The notes under the pieces were generated by a model. It made no database searches and had not been told where the DNA came from. It saw nothing but the letters and a program-made list of their open reading frames with translations. Positions 41,611 to 56,600 of a DNA stretch of 64,000 bases are shown piece after piece. The stretch spans positions 29,753,205-29,817,204 of the forward strand of contig NC_135361.1 of the NCBI RefSeq assembly GCF_051622035.1, in the 5' to 3' direction. Within the stretch, counting starts at the first letter, position 1. Each line of letters starts with the position of its first letter. A program made the translations under genes and the position numbers. The stretch comes from Arctopsyche grandis (Eukaryota; Arthropoda; Insecta; Trichoptera; Hydropsychidae).

Positions 41611-44600
41611 CTTGGAAAAGTTTACTGCTTGATAAGCTGTTTTTTTTCACTTACTAGTAGATTATAATTCGCTGCATAATTTTATACATACAGCAAACTT
41701 TCACCATTGTTATAATGAGTTTTAACAATAATAATCATAAAAGTCCAATAATCATGTTTGGAATCATGATACCTTGTATTCGATGAATAAAGTACATCGC
41801 CATTGCATAGATTAGCATGATAAACATTGAAAGTTTTCAGGTCTATGTATATTTCTTTAAAAGTATCTAAATTTATACTTTTGGAGTACGAATACCTACA
41901 GCCGTTTTCAAAACGGCAGTTATTGATTTCTCAGTAACTCCTCAATGCTCCGTTGGGCTGCTTCCCATAGTAATGAAATAAATGTCATAATTTTCGTTGG
42001 TGGATTTGATTTTGATGGCATCGCCAACTTTGGGGTGTCATCAAACTGTTGTGATGATAGCAACTGCCTCCACTCAAATTCTTTTATGTATAGTAAGTAG
42101 TAGTGTGCATCATTCTGGAGGATCGTCATCTTGGAAAAGTTTACTGCTCGATGAGCTGTTTTTTTCCACTAATTTGTAAATTATAATTAGCTGCATAATT
42201 TTATACATACAGCAAACTTTCACCATTGTTATAATGAGTTTTAACAATAATAATCATAAAAGTCCAATAATCATGTTTGGAATCATGATACCTTGTATTC
42301 GATGAATAAAGTACATCGCCATTGCATAGATTAGCATGATAAACATTGAAAGTTTTCAGGTCTATGTATATTTCTTTAAAAGTATCTAAATTTACACTTT
42401 TGGAGTACGAATACCTACAGCCGCTTTCAAAACGGCAGTTATTGATTTCTCAGTAACTCCTCAATGCTCCGTTGGGCTGCTTCCCATAGTAATGAAATAA
42501 ATGTCATAATTTTCGTTGGTGGATTTGATTTTGATGGCATCGCCAACTTTGGGGTGTCATCTAACTGTTGTGATGATAGCAACTGCCTCCACTCAAATTC
42601 TTTTATGTATAGTAAGTAGTAGTGTGCATCATTCTGGAGGATCGTCATCTTGGAAAAGTTTACTGCTTGATAAGCTGTTTTTTTCCACTAATTTGTAAAT
42701 TATAATTAGCTGCATAATTTTATACATATAGCAAACTTTCACCATTGTTATAATGAGTTTTAACAATAATAATCATAAAAGTCCAATAATCATGTTTGGA
42801 ATCATGATACCTTGTATTCGATGAATAAAGTACATCGCCATTGCATAGATTAGCATGATAAACATTGAAAGTTTTCAGGTCTATGTATATTTCTTTAAAA
42901 GTATCTAAATTTATACTTTTGGAGTACGAATACCTACAGCCGTTTTCAAAACGGCAGTTATTGATTTCTCAGTAACTCCTCAATGCTCCGTTGGGCTGCT
43001 TCCCATAGTAATGAAATAAATGTCATAATTTTCGTTGGTGGATTTGATTTTGATGGCATCGCCAACTTTGGGGTGTCATCAAACTGTTGTGATGATAGCA
43101 ACTGCCTCCACTCAAATTCTTTTATGTATAGTAAGTAGTAGTGTGCATCATTCTGGAGGATCGTCATCTTGGAAAAGTTTACTGCTTGATAAGCTGTTTT
43201 TTTCCACTAATTTGTAAATTATAATTAGCTGCATACATTTATACATACAGCCAACTTTCACCATTGTTATAATGAGCTAATAATAATAAAAGTCCAATAA
43301 TCATGTTTGGAATCATGATACCTTGTATTCGATGAATAAAGTACATCGCCATTGCATAGATTAGCATGATAAACATTGAAAGTTTTCAGGTCTATGTATA
43401 TTTCTTTAAAAGTATCTAAATTTATACTTTTGGAGTACGAATACCTACAGCCGTTTTCAAAACGGCAGTTATTGATTTCTCAGTAACTCCTCAATGCTCC
43501 GTTGGGCTGCTTCCCATAGTAATGAAATAAATGTCATAATTTTCGTTGGTGGATTTGATTTTGATGGCATCGCCAACTTTGGGGTGTCATCAAACTGTTG
43601 TGATGATAGCAACTGCCTCCACTCAAATTCTTTTATGTATAGTAAGTAGTAGTGTGCATCATTCTGGAGGATCGTCATCTTGGAAAAGTTTACTGCTCGA
43701 TGAGCTGTTTTTTTCCACTAATTTGTAAATTATAATTAGCTGCATAATTTTATACATACAGCAAACTTTCACCATTGTTATAATGAGTTTTAACAATAAT
43801 AATCATAAAAGTCCAATAATCATGTTTGGAATCATGATACCTTGTATTCGATGAATAAAGTACATCGCCATTGCATAGATTAGCATGATAAACATTGAAA
43901 GTTTTCAGGTCTATGTATATTTCTTTAAAAGTATCTAAATTTATACTTTTGGAGTACGAATACCTACAGCCGTTTTCAAAACGGCAGTTATTGATTTCTC
44001 AGTAACTCCTCAATGCTCCGTTGGGCTGCTTCCCATAGTAATGAAATAAATGTCATAATTTTCGTTGGTGGATTTGATTTTGATGGCATCGCCAACTTTG
44101 GGGTGTCATCAAACTGTTGTGATGATAGCAACTGCCTCCACTCAAATTCTTTTATGTATAGTAAGTAGTAGTGTGCATCATTCTGGAGGATCGTCATCTT
44201 GGAAAAGTTTACTGCTCGATGAGCTGTTTTTTTCCACTAATTTGTAAATTATAATTAGCTGCATAATTTTATACATACAGCAAACTTTCACCATTGTTAT
44301 AATGAGTTTTAACAATAATAACCATAAAAGTCCAATAATCATGTTTGGAATCATGATACCTTGTATTCGATGAATAAAGTACATCGCCATTGCATAGATT
44401 AGCATGATAAACATTGAAAGTTTTCAGGTCTATGTATATTTCTTTAAAAGTATCTAAATTTATACTTTTGGAGTACGAATACCTACAGCCGTTTTCAAAA
44501 CGGCAGTTATTGATTTCTCAGTAACTCCTCAATGCTCCGTTGGGCTGCTTCCCATAGTAATGAAATAAATGTCATAATTTTCGTTGGTGGATTTGATTTT

Positions 44601-47600
44601 GATGGCATCGCCAACTTTGGGGTGTCATCAAACTGTTGTGATGATAGCAACTGCCTCCACTCAAATTCTTTTATGTATAGTAAGTAGTAGTGTGCATCAT
44701 TCTGGAGGATCGTCATCTTGGAAAAGTTTACTGCTCGATGAGCTGTTTTTTTCCACTAATTTGTAAATTATAATTAGCTGCATAATTTTATACATACAGC
44801 AAACTTTCACCATTGTTATAATGAGTTTTAACAATAATAATCATAAAAGTCCAATAATCATGTTTGGAATCATGATACCTTGTATTCGATGAATAAAGTA
44901 CATCGCCATTGCATAGATTAGCATGATAAACATTGAAAGTTTTCAGGTCTATGTATATTTCTTTAAAAGTATCTAAATTTATACTTTTGGAGTACGAATA
45001 CCTACAGCCGTTTTCAAAACGGCAGTTATTGATTTCTCAGTAACTCCTCAATGCTCCGTTGGGCTGCTTCCCATAGTAATGAAATAAATGTCATAATTTT
45101 CGTTGGTGGATTTGATTTTGATGGCATCGCCAACTTTGGGGTGTCATCAAACTGTTGTGATGATAGCAACTGCCTCCACTCAAATTCTTTTATGTATAGT
45201 AAGTAGTAGTGTGCATCATTCTGGAGGATCGTCATCTTGGAAAAGTTTACTGCTCGATGAGCTGTTTTTTTCCACTAATTTGTAAATTATAATTAGCTGC
45301 ATAATTTTATACATACAGCAAACTTTCACCATTGTTATAATGAGTTTTAACAATAATAACCATAAAAGTCCAATAATCATGTTTGGAATCATGATACCTT
45401 GTATTCGATGAATAAAGTACATCGCCATTGCATAGATTAGCATGATAAACATTGAAAGTTTTCAGGTCTATGTATATTTCTTTAAAAGTATCTAAATTTA
45501 TACTTTTGGAGTACGAATACCTACAGCCGTTTTCAAAACGGCAGTTATTGATTTCTCAGTAACTCCTCAATGCTCCGTTGGGCTGCTTCCCATAGTAATG
45601 AAATAAATGTCATAATTTTCGTTGGTGGATTTGATTTTGATGGCATCGCCAACTTTGGGGTGTCATCAAACTGTTGTGATGATAGCAACTGCCTCCACTC
45701 AAATTCTTTTATGTATAGTAAGTAGTAGTGTGCATCATTCTGGAGGATCGTCATCTTGGAAAAGTTTACTGCTCGATGAGCTGTTTTTTTCCACTAATTT
45801 GTAAATTATAATTAGCTGCATAATTTTATACATACAGCAAACTTTCACCATTGTTATAATGAGTTTTAACAATAATAATCATAAAAGTCCAATAATCATG
45901 TTTGGAATCATGATACCTTGTATTCGATGAATAAAGTACATCGCCATTGCATAGATTAGCATGATAAACATTGAAAGTTTTCAGGTCTATGTATATTTCT
46001 TTAAAAGTATCTAAATTTATACTTTTGGAGTACAAATACCTACAGCCGTTTTCAAAACGGCAGTTATTGATTTCTCAGTAACTCCTCAATGCTCCGTTGG
46101 GCTGCTTCCCATAGTAATGAAATAAATGTCATAATTTTCGTTGGTGGATTTGATTTTGATGGCATCGCCAACTTTGGGGTGTCATCAAACTGTTGTGATG
46201 ATAGCAACTGCCTCCACTCAAATTCTTTTATGTATAGTAAGTAGTAGTGTGCATCATTCTGGAGGATCGTCATCTTGGAAAAGTTTACTGCTCGATGAGC
46301 TGTTTTTTTCCACTAATTTGTAAATTATAATTAGCTGCATAATTTTATACATACAGCAAACTTTCACCATTGTTATAATGAGTTTTAACAATAATAATCA
46401 TAAAAGTCCAATAATCATGTTTGGAATCATGATACCTTGTATTCGATGAATAAAGTACATCGCCATTGCATAGATTAGCATGATAAACATTGAAAGTTTT
46501 CAGGTCTATGTATATTTCTTTAAAAGTATCTAAATTTACACTTTTGGAGTACAAATACCTACAGCCGCTTTCAAAACGGCAGTTATTGATTTCTCAGTAA
46601 CTCCTCAATGCTCCGTTGGGCTGCTTCCCATAGTAATGAAATAAATGTCATAATTTTCGTTGGTGGACTTGATTTTGATGGCATCGCCAACTTTGGGGTG
46701 TCATCTAACTGTTGTGATGATAGCAACTGCCTCCACTCAAATTCTTTTATGTATAGTAAGTAGTAGTGTGCATCATTCTGGAGGATCGTCATCTTGGAAA
46801 AGTTTACTGCTTGATAAGCTGTTTTTTTCCACTAATTTGTAAATTATAATTAGCTGCATACATTTATACATACAGCCAACTTTCACCATTGTTATAATGA
46901 GCTAATAATAATAAAAGTCCAATAATCATGTTTGGAATCATGATACCTTGTATTCGATGAATAAAGTACATCGCCATTGCATAGATTAGCATGATAAACA
47001 TTGAAAGTTTTCAGGTCTATGTATATTTCTTTAAAAGTATCTAAATTTATACTTTTGGAGTACGAATACCTACAGCCGTTTTCAAAACGGCAGTTATTGA
47101 TTTCTCAGTAACTCCTCAATGCTCCGTTGGGCTGCTTCCCATAGTAATGAAATAAATGTCATAATTTTCGTTGGTGGATTTGATTTTGATGGCATCGCCA
47201 ACTTTGGGGTGTCATCAAACTGTTGTGATGATAGCAACTGCCTCCACTCAAATTCTTTTATGTATAGTAAGTAGTAGTGTGCATCATTCTGGAGGATCGT
47301 CATCTTGGAAAAGTTTACTGCTTGATAAGCTGTTTTTTTTCACTTACTAGTAGATTATAATTCGCTGCATAATTTTATACATACAGCAAACTTTCACCAT
47401 TGTTATAATGAGTTTTAACAATAATAATCATAAAAGTCCAATAATCATGTTTGGAATCATGATACCTTGTATTCGATGAATAAAGTACATCGCCATTGCA
47501 TAGATTAGCATGATAAACATTGAAAGTTTTCAGGTCTATGTATATTTCTTTAAAAGTATCTAAATTTACACTTTTGGAGTACGAATACCTACAGCCGCTT

Positions 47601-50600
47601 TCAAAACGGCAGTTATTGATTTCTCAGTAACTCCTCAATGCTCCGTTGGGCTGCTTCCCATAGTAATGAAATAAATGTCATAATTTTCGTTGGTGGATTT
47701 GATTTTGATGGCATCGCCAACTTTGGGGTGTCATCTAACTGTTGTGATGATAGCAACTGCCTCCACTCAAATTCTTTTATGTATAGTAAGTAGTAGTGTG
47801 CATCATTCTGGAGGATCGTCATCTTGGAAAAGTTTACTGCTTGATAAGCTGTTTTTTTCCACTAATTTGTAAATTATAATTAGCTGCATAATTTTATACA
47901 TATAGCAAACTTTCACCATTGTTATAATGAGTTTTAACAATAATTATCATAAAAGTCCAATAATCATGTTTGGAATCATGATACCTTGTATTCGATGAAT
48001 AAAGTACATCGCCATTGCATAGATTAGCATGATAAACATTGAAAGTTTTCAGGTCTATGTATATTTCTTTAAAAGTATCTAAATTTATACTTTTGGAGTA
48101 CGAATACCTACAGCCGTTTTCAAAACGGCAGTTATTGATTTCTCAGTAACTCCTCAATGCTCCGTTGGGCTGCTTCCCATAGTAATGAAATAAATGTCAT
48201 AATTTTCGTTGGTGGATTTGATTTTGATGGCATCGCCAACTTTGGGGTGTCATCAAACTGTTGTGATGATAGCAACTGCCTCCACTCAAATTCTTTTATG
48301 TATAGTAAGTAGTAGTGTGCATCATTCTGGAGGATCGTCATCTTGGAAAAGTTTACTGCTTGATAAGCTGTTTTTTTTCACTTACTAGTAGATTATAATT
48401 CGCTGCATAATTTTATACATACAGCAAACTTTCACCATTGTTATAATGAGTTTTAACAATAATAATCATAAAAGTCCAATAATCATGTTTGGAATCATGA
48501 TACCTTGTATTCGATGAATAAAGTACATCGCCATTGCATAGATTAGCATGATAAACATTGAAAGTTTTCAGGTCTATGTATATTTCTTTAAAAGTATCTA
48601 AATTTACACTTTTGGAGTACGAATACCTACAGCCGCTTTCAAAACGGCAGTTATTGATTTCTCAGTAACTCCTCAATGCTCCGTTGGGCTGCTTCCCATA
48701 GTAATGAAATAAATGTCATAATTTTCGTTGGTGGACTTGATTTTGATGGCATCGCCAACTTTGGGGTGTCATCTAACTGTTGTGATGATAGCAACTGCCT
48801 CCACTCAAATTCTTTTATGTATAGCAAGTAGTAGTGTGCATCATTCTGGAGGATCGTCATCTTGGAAAAGTTTACTGCTTGATAAGCTGTTTTTTTCCAC
48901 TAATTTGTAAATTATAATTAGCTGCATACATTTATACATACAGCCAACTTTCACCATTGTTATAATGAGCTAATAATAATAAAAGTCCAATAATCATGTT
49001 TGGAATCATGATACCTTGTATTCGATGAATAAAGTACATCGCCATTGCATAGATTAGCATGATAAACATTGAAAGTTTTCAGGTCTATGTATATTTCTTT
49101 AAAAGTATCTAAATTTATACTTTTGGAGTACGAATACCTACAGCCGTTTTCAAAACGGCAGTTATTGATTTCTCAGTAACTCCTCAATGCTCCGTTGGGC
49201 TGCTTCCCATAGTAATGAAATAAATGTCATAATTTTCGTTGGTGGATTTGATTTTGATGGCATCGCCAACTTTGGGGTGTCATCAAACTGTTGTGATGAT
49301 AGCAACTGCCTCCACTCAAATTCTTTTATGTATAGTAAGTAGTAGTGTGCATCATTCTGGAGGATCGTCATCTTGGAAAAGTTTACTGCTTGATAAGCTG
49401 TTTTTTTTCACTTACTAGTAGATTATAATTCGCTGCATAATTTTATACATACAGCAAACTTTCACCATTGTTATAATGAGTTTTAACAATAATAATCATA
49501 AAAGTCCAATAATCATGTTTGGAATCATGATACCTTGTATTCGATGAATAAAGTACATCGCCATTGCATAGATTAGCATGATAAACATTGAAAGTTTTCA
49601 GGTCTATGTATATTTCTTTAAAAGTATCTAAATTTATACTTTTGGAGTACGAATACCTACAGCCGTTTTCAAAACGGCAGTTATTGATTTCTCAGTAACT
49701 CCTCAATGCTCCGTTGGGCTGCTTCCCATAGTAATGAAATAAATGTCATAATTTTCGTTGGTGGACTTGATTTTGATGGCATCGCCAACTTTGGGGTGTC
49801 ATCTAACTGTTGTGATGATAGCAACTGCCTCCACTCAAATTCTTTTATGTATAGCAAGTAGTAGTGTGCATCATTCTGGAGGATCGTCATCTTGGAAAAG
49901 TTTACTGCTTGATAAGCTGTTTTTTTCCACTAATTTGTAAATTATAATTAGCTGCATACATTTATACATACAGCCAACTTTCACCATTGTTATAATGAGC
50001 TAATAATAATAAAAGTCCAATAATCATGTTTGGAATCATGATACCTTGTATTCGATGAATAAAGTACATCGCCATTGCATAGATTAGCATGATAAACATT
50101 GAAAGTTTTCAGGTCTATGTATATTTCTTTAAAAGTATCTAAATTTATACTTTTGGAGTACGAATACCTACAGCCGTTTTCAAAACGGCAGTTATTGATT
50201 TCTCAGTAACTCCTCAATGCTCCGTTGGGCTGCTTCCCATAGTAATGAAATAAATGTCATAATTTTCGTTGGTGGATTTGATTTTGATGGCATCGCCAAC
50301 TTTGGGGTGTCATCAAACTGTTGTGATGATAGCAACTGCCTCCACTCAAATTCTTTTATGTATAGTAAGTAGTAGTGTGCATCATTCTGGAGGATCGTCA
50401 TCTTGGAAAAGTTTACTGCTTGATAAGCTGTTTTTTTCCACTAATTTGTAAATTATAATTAGCTGCATACATTTATACATACAGCCAACTTTCACCATTG
50501 TTATAATGAGCTAATAATAATAAAAGTCCAATAATCATGTTTGGAATCATGATACCTTGTATTCGATGAATAAAGTACATCGCCATTGCATAGATTAGCA

Positions 50601-53600
50601 TGATAAACATTGAAAGTTTTCAGGTCTATGTATATTTCTTTAAAAGTATCTAAATTTATACTTTTGGAGTACGAATACCTACAGCCGTTTTCAAAACGGC
50701 AGTTATTGATTTCTCAGTAACTCCTCAATGCTCCGTTGGGCTGCTTCCCATAGTAATGAAATAAATGTCATAATTTTCGTTGGTGGATTTGATTTTGATG
50801 GCATCGCCAACTTTGGGGTGTCATCTAACTGTTGTGATGATAGCAACTGCCTCCACTCAAATTCTTTTATGTATAGTAAGTAGTAGTGTGCATCATTCTG
50901 GAGGATCGTCATCTTGGAAAAGTTTACTGCTCGATGAGCTGTTTTTTTCCACTAATTTGTAAATTATAATTAGCTGCATAATTTTATACATACAGCAAAC
51001 TTTCACCATTGTTATAATGAGTTTTAACAATAATAATCATAAAAGTCCAATAATCATGTTTGGAATCATGATACCTTGTATTCGATGAATAAAGTACATC
51101 GCCATTGCATAGATTAGCATGATAAACATTGAAAGTTTTCAGGTCTATGTATATTTCTTTAAAAGTATCTAAATTTACACTTTTGGAGTACGAATACCTA
51201 CAGCCGCTTTCAAAACGGCAGTTATTGATTTCTCAGTAACTCCTCAATGCTCCGTTGGGCTGCTTCCCATAGTAATGAAATAAATGTCATAATTTTCGTT
51301 GGTGGACTTGATTTTGATGGCATCGCCAACTTTGGGGTGTCATCTAACTGTTGTGATGATAGCAACTGCCTCCACTCAAATTCTTTTATGTATAGCAAGT
51401 AGTAGTGTGCATCATTCTGGAGGATCGTCATCTTGGAAAAGTTTACTGCTTGATAAGCTGTTTTTTTTCACTTACTAGTAGATTATAATTCGCTGCATAA
51501 TTTTATACATACAGCAAACTTTCACCATTGTTATAATGAGTTTTAACAATAATAATCATAAAAGTCCAATAATCATGTTTGGAATCATGATACCTTGTAT
51601 TCGATGAATAAAGTACATCGCCATTGCATAGATTAGCATGATAAACATTGAAAGTTTTCAGGTCTATGTATATTTCTTTAAAAGTATCTAAATTTACACT
51701 TTTGGAGTACGAATACCTACAGCCGCTTTCAAAACGGCAGTTATTGATTTCTCAGTAACTCCTCAATGCTCCGTTGGGCTGCTTCCCATAGTAATGAAAT
51801 AAATGTCATAATTTTCGTTGGTGGACTTGATTTTGATGGCATCGCCAACTTTGGGGTGTCATCTAACTGTTGTGATGATAGCAACTGCCTCCACTCAAAT
51901 TCTTTTATGTATAGCAAGTAGTAGTGTGCATCATTCTGGAGGATCGTCATCTTGGAAAAGTTTACTGCTTGATAAGCTGTTTTTTTCCACTAATTTGTAA
52001 ATTATAATTAGCTGCATACATTTATACATACAGCCAACTTTCACCATTGTTATAATGAGCTAATAATAATAAAAGTCCAATAATCATGTTTGGAATCATG
52101 ATACCTTGTATTCGATGAATAAAGTACATCGCCATTGCATAGATTAGCATGATAAACATTGAAAGTTTTCAGGTCTATGTATATTTTTTTAAAAGTATCT
52201 AAATTTATACTTTTGGAGTACGAATACCTACAGCCGTTTTCAAAACGGCAGTTATTGATTTCTCAGTAACTCCTCAATGCTCCGTTGGGCTGCTTCCCAT
52301 AGTAATGAAATAAATGTCATAATTTTCGTTGGTGGATTTGATTTTGATGGCATCGCCAACTTTGGGGTGTCATCTAACTGTTGTGATGATAGCAACTGCC
52401 TCCACTCAAATTCTTTTATGTATAGTAAGTAGTAGTGTGCATCATTCTGGAGGATCGTCATCTTGGAAAAGTTTACTGCTTGATAAGCTGTTTTTTTCCA
52501 CTAATTTGTAAATTATAATTAGCTGCATACATTTATACATACAGCCAACTTTCACCATTGTTATAATGAGCTAATAATAATAAAAGTCCAATAATCATGT
52601 TTGGAATCATGATACCTTGTATTCGATGAATAAAGTACATCGCCATTGCATAGATTAGCATGATAAACATTGAAAGTTTTCAGGTCTATGTATATTTCTT
52701 TAAAAGTATCTAAATTTATACTTTTGGAGTACGAATACCTACAGCCGTTTTCAAAACGGCAGTTATTGATTTCTCAGTAACTCCTCAATGCTCCGTTGGG
52801 CTGCTTCCCATAGTAATGAAATAAATGTCATAATTTTCGTTGGTGGATTTGATTTTGATGGCATCGCCAACTTTGGGGTGTCATCTAACTGTTGTGATGA
52901 TAGCAACTGCCTCCACTCAAATTCTTTTATGTATAGTAAGTAGTAGTGTGCATCATTCTGGAGGATCGTCATCTTGGAAAAGTTTACTGCTCGATGAGCT
53001 GTTTTTTTCCACTAATTTGTAAATTATAATTAGCTGCATAATTTTATACATACAGCAAACTTTCACCATTGTTATAATGAGTTTTAACAATAATAATCAT
53101 AAAAGTCCAATAATCATGTTTGGAATCATGATACCTTGTATTCGATGAATAAAGTACATCGCCATTGCATAGATTAGCATGATAAACATTGAAAGTTTTC
53201 AGGTCTATGTATATTTCTTTAAAAGTATCTAAATTTACACTTTTGGAGTACGAATACCTACAGCCGCTTTCAAAACGGCAGTTATTGATTTCTCAGTAAC
53301 TCCTCAATGCTCCGTTGGGCTGCTTCCCATAGTAATGAAATAAATGTCATAATTTTCGTTGGTGGACTTGATTTTGATGGCATCGCCAACTTTGGGGTGT
53401 CATCTAACTGTTGTGATGATAGCAACTGCCTCCACTCAAATTCTTTTATGTATAGCAAGTAGTAGTGTGCATCATTCTGGAGGATCGTCATCTTGGAAAA
53501 GTTTACTGCTTGATAAGCTGTTTTTTTCCACTAATTTGTAAATTATAATAAGCTGCATACATTTATACATACAGCCAACTTTCACCATTGTTATAATGAG

Positions 53601-56600
53601 CTAATAATAATAAAAGTCCAATAATCATGTTTGGAATCATGATACCTTGTATTCGATGAATAAAGTACATCGCCATTGCATAGATTAGCATGATAAACAT
53701 TGAAAGTTTTCAGGTCTATGTATATTTCTTTAAAAGTATCTAAATTTATACTTTTGGAGTACGAATACCTACAGCCGTTTTCAAAACGGCAGTTATTGAT
53801 TTCTCAGTAACTCCTCAATGCTCCGTTGGGCTGCTTCCCATAGTAATGAAATAAATGTCATAATTTTCGTTGGTGGATTTGATTTTGATGGCATCGCCAA
53901 CTTTGGGGTGTCATCAAACTGTTGTGATGATAGCAACTGCCTCCACTCAAATTCTTTTATGTATAGTAAGTAGTAGTGTGCATAATTCTGGAGGATCGTC
54001 ATCTTGGAAAAGTTTACTGCTTGATAAGCTGTTTTTTTTCACTTACTAGTAGATTATAATTCGCTGCATAATTTTATACATACAGCAAACTTTCACCATT
54101 GTTATAATGAGTTTTAACAATAATAATCATAAAAGTCCAATAATCATGTTTGGAATCATGATACCTTGTATTCGATGAATAAAGTACATCGCCATTGCAT
54201 AGATTAGCATGATAAACATTGAAAGTTTTCAGGTCTATGTATATTTCTTTAAAAGTATCTAAATTTATACTTTTGGAGTACGAATACCTACAGCCGTTTT
54301 CAAAACGGCAGTTATTGATTTCTCAGTAACTCCTCAATGCTCCGTTGGGCTGCTTCCCATAGTAATGAAATAAATGTCATAATTTTCGTTGGTGGACTTG
54401 ATTTTGATGGCATCGCCAACTTTGGGGTGTCATCTAACTGTTGTGATGATAGCAACTGCCTCCACTCAAATTCTTTTATGTATAGCAAGTAGTAGTGTGC
54501 ATCATTCTGGAGGATCGTCATCTTGGAAAAGTTTACTGCTTGATAAGCTGTTTTTTTCCACTAATTTGTAAATTATAATTAGCTGCATACATTTATACAT
54601 ACAGCCAACTTTCACCATTGTTATAATGAGCTAATAATAATAAAAGTCCAATAATCATGTTTGGAATCATGATACCTTGTATTCGATGAATAAAGTACAT
54701 CGCCATTGCATAGATTAGCATGATAAACATTGAAAGTTTTCAGGTCTATGTATATTTCTTTAAAAGTATCTAAATTTACACTTTTGGAGTACGAATACCT
54801 ACAGCCGCTTTCAAAACGGCAGTTATTGATTTCTCAGTAACTCCTCAATGCTCCGTTGGGCTGCTTCCCATAGTAATGAAATAAATGTCATAATTTTCGT
54901 TGGTGGATTTGATTTTGATGGCATCGCCAACTTTGGGGTGTCATCAAACTGTTGTGATGATAGCAACTGCCTCCACTCAAATTCTTTTATGTATAGTAAG
55001 TAGTAGTGTGCATCATTCTGGAGGATCGTCATCTTGGAAAAGTTTACTGCTTGATAAGCTGTTTTTTTTCACTTACTAGTAGATTATAATTCGCTGCATA
55101 ATTTTATACATACAGCAAACTTTCACCATTGTTATAATGAGTTTTAACAATAATAATCATAAAAGTCCAATAATCATGTTTGGAATCATGATACCTTGTA
55201 TTCGATGAATAAAGTACATCGCCATTGCATAGATTAGCATGATAAACATTGAAAGTTTTCAGGTCTATGTATATTTCTTTAAAAGTATCTAAATTTACAC
55301 TTTTGGAGTACGAATACCTACAGCCGCTTTCAAAACGGCAGTTATTGATTTCTCAGTAACTCCTCAATGCTCCGTTGGGCTGCTTCCCATAGTAATGAAA
55401 TAAATGTCATAATTTTCGTTGGTGGATTTGATTTTGATGGCATCGCCAACTTTGGGGTGTCATCTAACTGTTGTGATGATAGCAACTGCCTCCACTCAAA
55501 TTCTTTTATGTATAGTAAGTAGTAGTGTGCATCATTCTGGAGGATCGTCATCTTGGAAAAGTTTACTGCTCGATGAGCTGTTTTTTTCCACTAATTTGTA
55601 AATTATAATTAGCTGCATAATTTTATACATACAGCAAACTTTCACCATTGTTATAATGAGTTTTAACAATAATAATCATAAAAGTCCAATAATCATGTTT
55701 GGAATCATGATACCTTGTATTCGATGAATAAAGTACATCGCCATTGCATAGATTAGCATGATAAACATTGAAAGTTTTCAGGTCTATGTATATTTCTTTA
55801 AAAGTATCTAAATTTACACTTTTGGAGTACGAATACCTACAGCCGCTTTCAAAACGGCAGTTATTGATTTCTCAGTAACTCCTCAATGCTCCGTTGGGCT
55901 GCTTCCCATAGTAATGAAATAAATGTCATAATTTTCGTTGGTGGATTTGATTTTGATGGCATCGCCAACTTTGGGGTGTCATCAAACTGTTGTGATGATA
56001 GCAACTGCCTCCACTCAAATTCTTTTATGTATAGTAAGTAGTAGTGTGCATCATTCTGGAGGATCGTCATCTTGGAAAAGTTTACTGCTTGATAAGCTGT
56101 TTTTTTTCACTTACTAGTAGATTATAATTCGCTGCATAATTTTATACATACAGCAAACTTTCACCATTGTTATAATGAGTTTTAACAATAATAATCATAA
56201 AAGTCCAATAATCATGTTTGGAATCATGATACCTTGTATTCGATGAATAAAGTACATCGCCATTGCATAGATTAGCATGATAAACATTGAAAGTTTTCAG
56301 GTCTATGTATATTTCTTTAAAAGTATCTAAATTTATACTTTTGGAGTACGAATACCTACAGCCGTTTTCAAAACGGCAGTTATTGATTTCTCAGTAACTC
56401 CTCAATGCTCCGTTGGGCTGCTTCCCATAGTAATGAAATAAATGTCATAATTTTCGTTGGTGGATTTGATTTTGATGGCATCGCCAACTTTGGGGTGTCA
56501 TCAAACTGTTGTGATGATAGCAACTGCCTCCACTCAAATTCTTTTATGTATAGTAAGTAGTAGTGTGCATCATTCTGGAGGATCGTCATCTTGGAAAAGT

